Position numbers and translations under genes: made by a program. A stretch of 21,725 nucleotides of DNA from contig BLXT01007308.1 in assembly GCA_019648995.1 (NCBI GenBank), forward strand, positions 4,029,225 through 4,050,949, written 5' to 3'. This DNA is from Plakobranchus ocellatus (Eukaryota > Mollusca > Gastropoda > Plakobranchidae). Shown here piece after piece: positions 8,936 through 17,906 of the stretch. Positions within the stretch are counted from its first letter, which is position 1, and each line of letters opens with the position of its first letter. The notes beneath the pieces are model-generated. The model saw only the letters and a program-made list of their open reading frames with translations. It did no database searches and was not told where the DNA came from.

Positions 8936-11275
8936 TGTGTAGAGTGTTTGTATGTAAGCTCAAAAATAAATGAAAAAGATTATTCCTGCAGATGATGAGT
9001 ACATGGATTATATCTTTGTAGTTGATTAAATGCTAGACATGATTGCATTATTGAACAAGTGAATATCGTTTACCTTACAGATGGTTCGCATTAAATAGTC
9101 CGGGTCAAAATCATCTATATGTAAATACACTTAAGTCTGTAAAAGACGTAGAGTAGCATGCATTTGCTCTAAATGTTCTAACACAAGTCAAAACTGTTCA
9201 CTGAAAGATTTTGGTAGGAATAATCAAAAAAGTTTTGATTTCTTTACTTAATGGCGGCGGTTAAAAGCTGCACATTGTTTCCCAAGGTTATTGGCTTTTA
9301 TTACCGCTCATACATCCTTGCATCGAGGATTGCTCTAGCCCTCAACCTGATGCCCTATCCTTGAGATAAAATCTTGTTAATCGCGAGAATATAGGAATTC
9401 AGAAAATGTGTTTCAATGCCTGAGCAACTTTCATTGGTAATTATCTCACGACTTCCGCATAGAACATGTGAAAGACAACAGACTAAGCAGTTTTCATACA
9501 TGTTGATTGTAAGCATGGCTTTTTATGAACGTTTTTGATCGATGTTCAGCAAAATGCCACGATGAAAACAGACGTATCCAGAAAGTGCTAACAAACCATT
9601 CAAGTGGACAAAAGTACTCAAAATCATGTGAAAGATCATTTTAATAATGGAAATCAGGATGGTGGGCAACAGGTATGAACAGGTAATTCTGTGGGGATTT
9701 CGCACTAGGAACTATTGCAAAAATAATCCAGATTTGAGTTATATTAAAGCTACACAACAGACTTTATAATAGCGGTACACCTTGAACAGGTAATGGAATC
9801 GTAAGCCGTTCAGGTTCTTCAAAGCTACTCGGTTTTTACTTGGATTAAATATTTCATGTTTTTTTTAAATGCGGTTGTGGATTTTTTTTTCTTTTGTTTT
9901 CTCAATTGCCACGCTTTTGTATCGAAGTAAGCGTCTCAATTTACAACAAAAATAAGAAGTGGATTTTAAGGATATGAGTTATATTCATACACTACTGCGA
10001 AAGTGAAACACTCGCGGAGGCTATTGAGGCAAGAGATCCATAAAGTAGACTTTATTTTTACGCCATTTCATAGATGGAAAAGAAACCGAATGAACCTGCA
10101 ATGAATGACGACAATGAAGTAAAATCAATACTTACACTTATTAAGAATAGATGAGATGATATTCCTATGAATAGGATAGGTGAGCAACGGTTAAGATACT
10201 TGAATCATCATTAAGAAATTGACATTTACTGATAAAGTAGGAAACAAAAAAATTCCAGAGCCGTTAAAACAAAACTTGTAAAATCTGGAAAAAATAGCAG
10301 AAGTAAAATACTTGAGTAATATAAGCCTGTTGAGAATGCAAAAAAAAAATTGTAACTGATGTAACTTAAAAACAATTTAAAATTTTAGCTCTTTAACAAT
10401 CAATAGCCAAACACCAAATTGACTGAATTAGAAACAGGCAGTACAGCAAAGTGTATTAAAAATTCAGTCTTGTAAGATACTCGTGAACAAACCGTTGTAT
10501 GCCATCAACAGGAGCAAGCAACGTCTTTCAAAAATAACATTATTGTAAAACCTGTCCGTTACAAAAACGTGTTTATGTTATAGTGCTCTCAATGGGGATG
10601 TTTGAAAGTTTCATTGAGATCTACATTTTGTGTAACAGGTAGAATATTTGATGTGTTCTTAAGAATTTCTCAGAATGGAAAGATCAGTCCCATTCTGTAT
10701 ATTTATTTAAAATGCATATAAACATTTATAAACAATAATTTCTACTATACTTTTGGTTGGTGTGCACAAAAAAATAACATGATTTAGTCTGTTCCATTCA
10801 ACATGCTAAGTCAAAGCATATGCATCAGACTCTCTTTGTCAAATTTTGTGTTTTAAATAATTGTTTTATTTAAACAAAAGAGCAAACACGACGAATCAAT
10901 GCGCTTTTAATACATATGTACGCATCGCTTGAATTTTATTGTCTTTATTGGTTTTATACACATACTAAGAAATAGAGAGAAGCAATTATAAAGCTACATA
11001 ATTGTTCATGAAAAAAGAAATTCACTCTCTGTTATGAAATCCAAATGCTCTTATGCTGTTCTTCTTCATTTGGATAATTTATAATTTTGCATGTCAGGGT
11101 GCACAAGAGTCTAAAAATCGTAAATGTGAAATACAGTCTGGGCTACAAGCGACAGGAAAACATAATAAAGCGTGTAATACATCAAGAACTCAAAACAAAA
11201 TCATTTAACAAAGTCAAGGAATCAAAACAGAAATAAAGTATTGCTTATTAAAATCATGTCTTGCTTATTTTTTTA
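8936..11275. other. AT-rich region without a recognisable gene
   Basis: Open frames on both strands are short and of low-complexity composition. A slightly GC-richer patch at 9250-9370 shows no recognisable motif. A short A/T palindromic word, TTGTTTTATTTAAACAA, lies at about 10860. No exon, RNA gene or repeat array is supported. Confidence 0.5.
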
Positions 11276-11295
11276 ATAGTAGCAATAGCAGCAGC

Positions 11296-11375
<80 letters not shown>

Positions 11376-11508
11376 CGGGAGAAGAAGAAGAAGAAGTAGT
11401 AGAAGTAGTAGTAGTAGTAGTAGTANNNNNNNNNNNNNNNNNNNNNNNNNNNNNNNNNNNNNNNNNNNNNNNNNNNNNNNNNNNNNNNNNNNNNNNNNNN
11501 NNNNNNNN

Positions 11509-11548
<40 letters not shown>

Positions 11549-11549
11549 T
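11276..11549. repeat. (AGT)n trinucleotide array with assembly gap
   Basis: AGT units run from about 11293 to 11374. An imperfect GCGGGAGAAGAAG-type interruption follows, then more AGT up to 11425. There are 83 undetermined bases at 11426-11508, and AGT resumes from 11509 to 11549. The true length is unknown because the gap sits inside the array. All frames through it encode homopolymers and are not genes. Confidence 0.97.
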
Positions 11550-11588
11550 AGATGTATGATATCATTTTGTATGATGTGACAGAAGCTG

Positions 11589-11639
11589 ATCAAGTAAAAA
11601 ATCGTTGGTGAACTTATTCGTCACCGACTTGAACTTGAT
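11589..11639. repeat. Interrupted inverted repeat
   Basis: ATCAAGT (11589-11595) pairs with ACTTGAT (11633-11639). Inside it GTTGGTGA (11604-11611) pairs with TCACCGAC (11621-11628) with one wobble, around a 9 nt loop. It lies just beyond the AGT array. Confidence 0.55.
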
Positions 11640-11837
11640 ATGAGATGAATGGATGAGCCCTTGAAGCTAAGTTAAAAATTAAGAGAAAGGAAAAAGTTTC
11701 ATTTACCCTGTTCTGTAATATTTACATAGATATTTCCAGATCAAAGTATTGGAATACGAATCACGAGCTTCTCAAACATGAAATAATCTAACCGTACCAA
11801 TCAAGCGTCTGGTTTTCTTTATGTTGTCTTCAAATTA

Positions 11838-12495
11838 AACCTGACAAATTTTGTTAGTTGGGATTAACAAACGGATCAAGAGGGTGAGTAAGTTTGCGAT
11901 CATTTTAATGCCATTTTTGCAGTCAGTGAGATCCGTTTCTGATGAGCTAAAAAATCTAGAGGCATTCCATCCAGGACATATATTGTTCTTTGCTGCCATT
12001 AGAATGGCACAACTTTCTAATTCGCCTTCATCGTTTCTGGGAAATGGAAAACGTGATCTGAGCTAGTTTTCATAATTGTTAGCGTTATTTGAAAACAATG
12101 GTCTGTGTCCGGGGACGGACTCAGGTTCAGATTCTAGACAAGTTCCCGTCTGTTTGTAGCTGGTTGTCTGGGCCCAGCTCTTGCACAAACATATCACTAG
12201 CGCGTGGGTTAAGCTCTGCCAACATCTTGTCTGTGATTTTTCCTGGTGTCACGTAGAGCCTCTCTACATCTGAGCCTTTTGCTTTCAATATTTAACCAAG
12301 ATCAATAACCGTATGTTCATAGCAAATAATCCTATTGATTGGGGAGGTCTTCATTTCATTTTGTCGATATAAATGTTTCTTAGCTCTTCCATAAACTATT
12401 TGATTAGTGGCCAAAACCGCCTGGGCTTTTTCATAAAATATTTCTTTCTTTTTCATATCTTTTCCATATACTTGATCTTTCTTTTTCTTGTTCAT
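11838..12495 (-). pseudogene. Possible decayed coding region of unknown family
   Basis: On the minus strand a 67-codon ATG frame (12495 down to 12292) continues in the same frame after a single TAA for 54 more codons (12291-12127). It is followed by open stretches in other frames at 12133-12020 (38 codons) and 12062-11838 (75 codons). The second segment includes GSDVERLYVTPGKITDKML and then LAELNPRASDMFVQELGPDN. Its GC content is clearly above the local background, which is unusual for neutral DNA here. The order on one strand fits a gene or transposon ORF broken by one stop and two frameshifts. I do not recognise the family. The 11851-12066 stretch is also open on the + strand, so the last part is ambiguous. 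Confidence 0.3.
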
Positions 12496-12523
12496 TCCTC
12501 TGCTCTCTTTCCTTTGTCGCTTT

Positions 12524-12524
12524 A

Positions 12525-12576
<52 letters not shown>

Positions 12577-12600
12577 TCTCTCTCTTTATCTCTCTTCCTC
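12524..12600. repeat. (CT)n microsatellite, interrupted
   Basis: About 75 bp of CT repeats with CG, CA and TTTATC interruptions, next to the start of the minus-strand coding-like frame. Confidence 0.95.
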
Positions 12601-12988
12601 TGTCTTAATGTTTATTGTCTTTTAATGAAGGAGAGTTTTAAAAAATATTTATCCTCATTTGTTTGATAGAGAGTGGTGCTATATAAATATCGGTAGCTAG
12701 GAGTCTTTTTCATTATTCCGAAAGTTTGAAATAACATGAATCGATAAAGCTTAAATTTTCACGCCTAACAAAAACAGGCACTTTACACGATCAACAGTTT
12801 TCTCTTTTAAAAAAAACATTGTTGCACGGCATGAGGAACGAGAAAAGGTCTTAACATTAAATCATCAACTTGAAAGAGCAAAGTTAAATGGTAATATCAT
12901 AAAAATAGAATATAAATGCAAGCAAACACCAAAAGAAATGTAAGTGTTATATGGTGTACTACCTCTCATTATACGTGTGTGTGTTTAA
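12601..12988. other. AT-rich spacer, nothing recognised
   Basis: Only short frames are present up to the LINE relic. The 5' part of that LINE could extend here, but it is not recognisable. Confidence 0.45.
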
Positions 12989-13860
12989 GCAGCTGTGACA
13001 GTGAATTAAGAATTGATAAATTGGTTTGATGTAGATAAAGGAGGATAGGCACATTGTCGCTATACTTGTTCAACACATATGCTAAAATATCTTGAGGAAA
13101 GTATATGAAAATTCACAATCATTATTAAGTTTTAACAGTCTCAATTTAGACGAACATGATTACCCAAACTGAGATTGTAGATGAAACAGCCCTGCTCTTA
13201 AATACAATGGAAGTATCAAAAAACAGATGATCAAGTCGTCAATTACAAAATGAGGACGAAAATCTCTCTTTAAATAGTCAAAAACTTTACTGCCAACAAT
13301 GATACTATAGAAAATGTCTATCGATTGAGATATCTGTGGTGTATAATAATAGGCAAAGGCGATATTAATAAAGAAGTGGGGTGACTTCAAGTTATCGCAC
13401 AACTAAGGTTACAACAAATGAGAAACATGTAGGAGGTAAGCAGAAGATATATAAAAGTCAAACTTCTACAAACGTACACTTCTTCATACAATTATGCATG
13501 CGAGACATGGACCCTTACTTAGATCGTTGAAAAATAAAGCTATTGCTTTTAAATCAAATTCTATGGAATGTTTCTTAAGATACCATAGAAGAAGAGATGT
13601 ATTAAATCTTGAATAATTAAAATAACCCCCAAACTACCTTCATAATAATAATAATAATAATTTTAATAATAACAACAGGAAGATGGAATACTTTTAACAA
13701 ATAAAGAGGCACAGCAGAGCTGAGAAAACCATTCTTGAAGACATGTACCAGGAAAAAGAAAGAGAGGTAGCGCAGAGAGAAGATCGAGTCAGGCCAAAAG
13801 AACACCTTAGGATGGAAATGGCTGAGTCGGGAGGGATGGAGCACAACAGTACTGTTTTCA
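12989..13860 (+). mobile_element. Fossil LINE reverse transcriptase, RTE-like, C-terminal half
   Basis: Broken + strand frames follow the order of a non-LTR retrotransposon ORF2. From 12989 the frame gives AAVTVN, stop, ELINWFDVDKGG. After a frameshift it gives GTLSLYLFNTYAK at 13048-13086, matching the usual GxxLSPYLFNxYA. The catalytic YADD box is decayed to VDETALLL at 13177-13200. LRYLWCIII at 13325 corresponds to the FKYLGSxIT segment, and 56 codons on in the same frame YACETWTLT (13493-13519) matches YGCETWTL. Further on are GKRKRG (13751) and LSREGWSTTV (13822-13851), the DRxxWR tail. Many stops and shifts interrupt it, and an (AAT)n tract lies at 13641-13671. It is non-functional and much older than the 7294-7417 fragment. 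Long open frames on the opposite strand are shadows of it. Confidence 0.85.
13641..13671. repeat. (AAT)n tract inside the LINE relic
   Basis: AAT/TAA units with a TTTT interruption lie between the CETWTL segment and the C-terminal GKRKRG segment of the LINE fossil. The tract probably expanded after insertion. Confidence 0.85.
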
Positions 13861-14919
13861 AAGAAACTGTTGTGAAGTCCATGTCCCAAGCAGGACATGC
13901 TATATAGAGAGGATGATATTTTTAAGATCAACGCTGTATAAAACCATGAACGAAGGTACCACAAAACCGATTTCACTTTGAGGCATTTAGGAATAAGAAA
14001 AAAAAATGTAAGATCCATTGAGAGCATCATACTAATCGTTTATTTGAAGCCTGTAAAGTTTGACAGGGCAAAATAGTTGATTTCTAAGGGCAGGATGTTA
14101 TAGCTTTAGCCAGAGAGAAATGTGTGCCCCATTCTTTTTTTCTCGTTGCAGCCTCCAATTACAGAGACTAACGTTTTGACATAGAGCAGTAACAATATCA
14201 ACAACATGAACAATTACGAGAGCAGTGAAAAAACAAGAAGAACAAGAACACCATCATTATCAATCGCACTGCCTTAACCAGCGAGTTGTAAAATGCAAAA
14301 TGGTTTTGAAAGGCAAAATGATGCTGCAGTGGTGGGGACACAAAAGAAAAAAAAAACCTGCAGATTGTAATGTGCCGTTCTTATCTTTCAACTGCAAAAA
14401 AAACTTTGCTTTAAGTAACGACAGCAGCTAACAAAAGTAATGACAACAGCTGATAAAAGTAAACAACAACGGCAGCTTCAAAAACAAAATAAACATTAAC
14501 GAGGCTTTCAACCACTCAACTTTCATTAGCTAATTCGGTGCAAAAAGCATCATTAACAATAATAATATAAGTATACACTGATGAAGCCTTTGCCTTCATA
14601 ACTCATTATCTTGTCTCAGATTCACAATACACTGGAAAATAATAAAGTTCAGTGCATTTGCTTTGAAATAAATAACCATGACGATCATAAAAAAATTCCT
14701 AAAATGAATCTTTTCATAAGTACTAAAAAAGAAAAAGAGCCAAATGAGCTGTCTTTATGTTTAGTGATGGGTTCATTTCATTGTTAGCTTCACAAGGAAA
14801 TAATTGATGTTTTTTTTTTCTTTCATCTGAACCCTCTCTCTGAATTTTTGCTTTGGCCTCTTTGGGAATTTTTGTCACCAAAAACACTAATTGTGAAAGG
14901 CTTTAAGCTTTTAAAGATG

Positions 14920-14920
<1 letters not shown>
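13861..14920. other. AT-rich region without a recognisable gene
   Basis: Short A-rich frames and scattered CAACA/ACAGC words are seen, such as CAACAGC repeats at 14420-14475. The outermost 3' end of the LINE relic could lie in its first bases. No gene or structured RNA is supported. Confidence 0.5.
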
Positions 14921-15009
<89 letters not shown>

Positions 15010-15079
15010 TCTTTCACTCTCTCTCTCTCTATTTATCTATCTATCTATCTTTCTCTCTCCCTCACTCTTTCTATCTCCC

Positions 15080-15122
<43 letters not shown>

Positions 15123-15125
15123 TTC
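14921..15125. repeat. Long compound (CT)n tract
   Basis: About 205 bp of near-continuous pyrimidine CT repeat. A (TATC)n block at 15029-15050 and CACTCTTTC/TATCTCCCTC interruptions split it in two. It is the longest microsatellite in the window without an assembly gap. Frames through it read Ser-Leu or Arg-Glu repeats and are not genes. Confidence 0.98.
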
Positions 15126-15317
15126 AAAAATTACGTTGATATACGTAAGATATTGACAAAATTGTTTATTTCACACCAAGTTAGTGATAAAGTTCTGTTA
15201 CCTCACTTAATCATTCTTTATCAATGTGTCGAATATGCCCTTTTATACGTGTTTTTTTTTTCCATTTCACCACTGACCACAAATTCAGTAAAAAATATAA
15301 ACTGTACTAATTTTCAA

Positions 15318-15419
15318 ATATACAGAATATACAAGGGTCCCTGTGCCATCAACGTCAGATGACGACGATGATGATGATGGCTATCACGATGATAATGAAG
15401 AGGAGGAGGAGGAGGAATG
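15318..15419 (+). other. GAT/GAG repeat that could encode an acidic C-terminus
   Basis: A frame on the + strand reads EYTRVPVPSTS followed by seven Asp, GYHDDN, seven Glu and a TGA stop at 15417-15419. It is preceded by TTTTCAAATATACAG, a possible splice acceptor. Acidic Asp/Glu tails are common at the ends of nuclear proteins. The same bases are also a plain (GAT)n(GAG)n microsatellite, which is the simpler reading. No upstream exon is known. Confidence 0.15.
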
Positions 15420-15640
15420 ATTCAAATGATGGATGATAGGAATGTTATGCTTTCGTTTCCAATGAAAGCCATTACTTTATTTCGTTTTCTTTTAAGTTCA
15501 CATTTAATATGACTCTATGTGTACTGTAAGAGTAAGATTGGAAAATGAATTACACAAGACAATAAATTCCGACCATTGGAGGTTATATTGGTCAGTCATA
15601 TTAACCTCTATACCTAAAACACTGAGGGTTTTGTTTTATT

Positions 15641-15725
15641 GTGTGTTTGTTTGTTTGCTTGACTGTTTGTTTGTTTTTGTTTGTTTGTTTGTATATGTTG
15701 TTTTTTTTTTCTTTTTGTCTTTTTC
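15641..15725. repeat. (TTTG)n and T-rich tract
   Basis: TTTG/TTTGC units run from 15641 to about 15692, followed by TATATG and a T10/CTTTTTG-type stretch. This is simple sequence. Confidence 0.9.
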
Positions 15726-15739
15726 TTTTTATTTCTTTC

Positions 15740-16545
15740 TCCTCGAACAGCTGTCTACGCACTTCAAATTTCGATTATCCTCTCATAAGTGAAACAAAAT
15801 CAGCCTCTCAACTTCGTCTATGATTTTTTGATTAGTACGAAATGGGAGAAATTATTTCATTAATCACAAACGGATACTTCTATTGATTTACTTTTAAAAT
15901 TATGAGGGAAAACTGCGAAATGGAAAGAAATGTCAATTTTATCAATTGATGATGCACTGAAGTGAATTTGATTAATTTATGTTGAAGATTTTACCATCAA
16001 AATAATTGAAAATCAAATTTATATCAGTGTATTTATTTCTAAAAAAAAATTCGATTTTTTTTCATTTCAAAAGGGAGCAATTTTAAGGCTGATCTGAAAG
16101 CGTTGTTTAAATGTGGTCATCATTATTATCACTTATTCTGGTTTGCAATTTCGTAGATATATAATTACAAGACGACAACTTAAGTATGTTTCAATTTTTT
16201 TTTCAACGGTCTCTGTATTTTCTTTGATCACTGGATCTTTTTGTGAGGATGCATACAAGATCTGCAAAGTCCTTGTTGATAAGAGAAAATGACGTTAAGG
16301 GATCTCATGGGTTAATTTGAACTATTACTCTATCAACCAAACTACAAATTTGGCTGTTTTAGATCTAAAAGTTAGGGCACTTCGGATTCATTTTGGATAC
16401 AGAGCCTTGAGTTAAAGGTGGTAACACTATGAAAAGGTCGAAAATACACTGCAAGAGTTAAGAAATGGTGAGAAAGGAAAACAATTACTTTTCATTTAAG
16501 ATGGGCAACCCGACGAGTGGAAAAAAGCAAATCTGGAGCTATTAA
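15740..16545. other. AT-rich spacer, nothing recognised
   Basis: No frame, tandem unit or structured motif stands out in this stretch. Confidence 0.5.
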
Positions 16546-16547
16546 AG

Positions 16548-16590
16548 TTTTTTGGTTTTTTGTTTTTTTTTTTTTTTTTGGTTTTTTTTT
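16548..16590. repeat. T/G homopolymer-rich tract
   Basis: Runs of T separated by GG pairs, the longest being 17 T at 16563-16579. Read on the minus strand it is an A-rich tail directly after the coding-like segment at 16592-16741. Confidence 0.9.
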
Positions 16591-16591
16591 A

Positions 16592-16741
16592 CGGACCTTT
16601 AAAAAAATGTCTTGGATTGGTCTTGAAAACTCCACGGGTCTTTCCGTCAAGTCTACAGGACTGGTTGCCGCCACTGATGCCATCAACAATTCTCCCAAGC
16701 GTATCTCCTTGCTTTAAATAGTTTGCAGCCTGTTTTCCTTT
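16592..16741 (-). pseudogene. Coding-like GC island ending at an A-rich tract
   Basis: A 50-codon open frame on the minus strand begins after TGA at 16742-16744 and ends at TAA (16589-16591), exactly at an A-rich run. It reads KGKQAANYLKQGDTLGRI, then VDGISGGNQSCRLDGKTRG, then VFKTNPRHFFKGP. The composition is protein-like and the GC content well above that of the flanks. A second minus frame is also open here (LGELLMASVAATSPVDLTER), as is a + frame, so the coding frame is uncertain. An ORF end followed by an A-rich stretch could be the 3' end of a retroposed copy. I do not recognise the family. Confidence 0.25.
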
Positions 16742-17265
16742 TCAGGTGGGCTTTTTTTCAACAAGGATGTTTTTAAAAAGCAATTGTTTTGAAAAATCAA
16801 TAAAGAGCAAGAGGAAAAAAACCAGAAAACTTTAATATATGCTGACAACATTCAAACTCATTCAGATTTATCCTAAAGGGTATGTTAAGTGTTAATTTAA
16901 GTGGTTTTGATTTTCACTTGTAATAATTGTTACACGCGCATCCAATTTTGAATTTAAAAAAATACACACGTTATTTTAGTCTCAATTATACTTTAGGGGA
17001 TATGTGATTGTGATTAACTCAGATACACAAACATGTACATAAAACATCTTACCACAAAAGGATAATCAGTTTTGACGTGCGATTTTAAATAGAAATAATG
17101 GCTCATGTCAAAGTAAACATGACCAGTTTTGATTTTTTTTAGATTTCATTTTCAATAGAATAAAAGCAATTGCTTCCAAACCTGAGGAAGGATAGCACAA
17201 TGCTAACATCAAAACTTACCTGCATACAGCTTGTAAACACCTGGGATTTTTTCCTTATATTATAG
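16742..17265. other. AT-rich spacer, nothing recognised
   Basis: Only short frames are seen. The stretch ends at a pyrimidine-rich acceptor-like sequence, TTTTTTCCTTATATTATAG. Confidence 0.5.
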
Positions 17266-17334
17266 GCGCCCACAGATGTCTTGTCATGGAATCAACACTC
17301 TTCTCCTCACCATAGAGATACAGACGTGTGTCAG
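17266..17334 (+). other. Candidate small exon, unsupported by homology
   Basis: A strong acceptor-like sequence ends at 17265 and a donor-like CAG|GTTTGT begins at 17335. The 69 nt between is open in one frame as 23 codons (APTDVLSWNQHSSPHHRDTD, then VCQ). The in-frame TAG at 17263-17265 lies within the acceptor, so the open frame begins exactly at the splice junction. The frame also remains open past the donor as far as about 17562. Without a neighbouring exon or a recognised domain this is weak. Confidence 0.12.
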
Positions 17335-17636
17335 GTTTGTATATGTCTCCACCTCTCTCAATCAACATCAACATCTCTCGTCTCTCTCAAATGTCAAAAT
17401 AAATATACAGCCATAAGTGTACGTCGGGACAGTGGAACGGAGATCAAAGGCATTTTAGCACCTGAATTTTTTTTTATTTTTCATCTTAATTTTTTTTCTT
17501 CGCTCTGTCTCTCTTCCACCGAGGCGCAAAGAATCGGGTTACAAGACCGCAAGAGGATGATGTAGAAACAGATTAGCAATGAAAAATAACAACGAAAAAG
17601 TATGTGGTATATTATAAAGCACTTAGTTGTATGTTA

Positions 17637-17906
17637 AGAGGCTACACAGGTAAAAATAATGTTCTCGGAAACGTAAAGACCCAAGGGGTTTTCGTCAGGT
17701 CTATACGAGCAGCGTACGTCCTAAGTGCATTAAGTGCGCATCGAGTCAAGGTGAAAGCTTATTCTTACACCCTTGAGAATCTTGATGCATTTGGGTGAGA
17801 TGCCATTCTTACTATGGGATGGTTTGACCCATGCACGGGCCTGCAATGGAAGTTTCTTTGGTTGAGGTATAGGCTTAAAGTACTCAGCCACCAGATTATA
17901 GCATAA
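17637..17906 (-). pseudogene. Possible decayed coding fragment, unknown family
   Basis: On the minus strand a 58-codon open stretch (17906-17733) reads LCYNLVAEYFKPIPQPKKLP, then LQARAWVKPSHSKNG and ISPKCIKILKGVRISFHLD. Two stops three codons apart follow, then 28 more open codons in the same frame (17720-17637) containing RPDENPLGLYVSEN. The GC content is above background. The whole is consistent with an old transposon or gene relic. The + strand is also open over part of it, so the assignment is uncertain. Confidence 0.2.

Noticed and set aside
11254-11593. Frames encoding poly-Thr, poly-Tyr or poly-Val across the AGT array
   Set aside because: They are translations of a trinucleotide repeat and of undetermined bases.
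11851-12066. 71-codon + strand gene with a GTGAGTAAG donor-like site at about 11884
   Set aside because: It needs a non-ATG start, the opposite strand is equally open, and the only acceptor-donor pairings give implausibly tiny exons or introns.
13160-13402. 80-codon minus-strand frame
   Set aside because: It is the antisense shadow of the reverse transcriptase fossil, whose motifs are on the + strand.
13617-14030. Longest clean open frame, 137 codons on the minus strand
   Set aside because: Its left part lies opposite the 3' portion of the LINE relic and an (AAT)n tract, which on this strand reads as a run of Ile. The composition is low-complexity and hydrophobic, and the coding signal is on the + strand.
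14823-15156. Ser-Leu and Arg-Glu repeat frames over the CT tract
   Set aside because: They are simple translations of (CT)n and (GA)n. The same holds at 7757-7954, 12373-12666 and 19687-20021.
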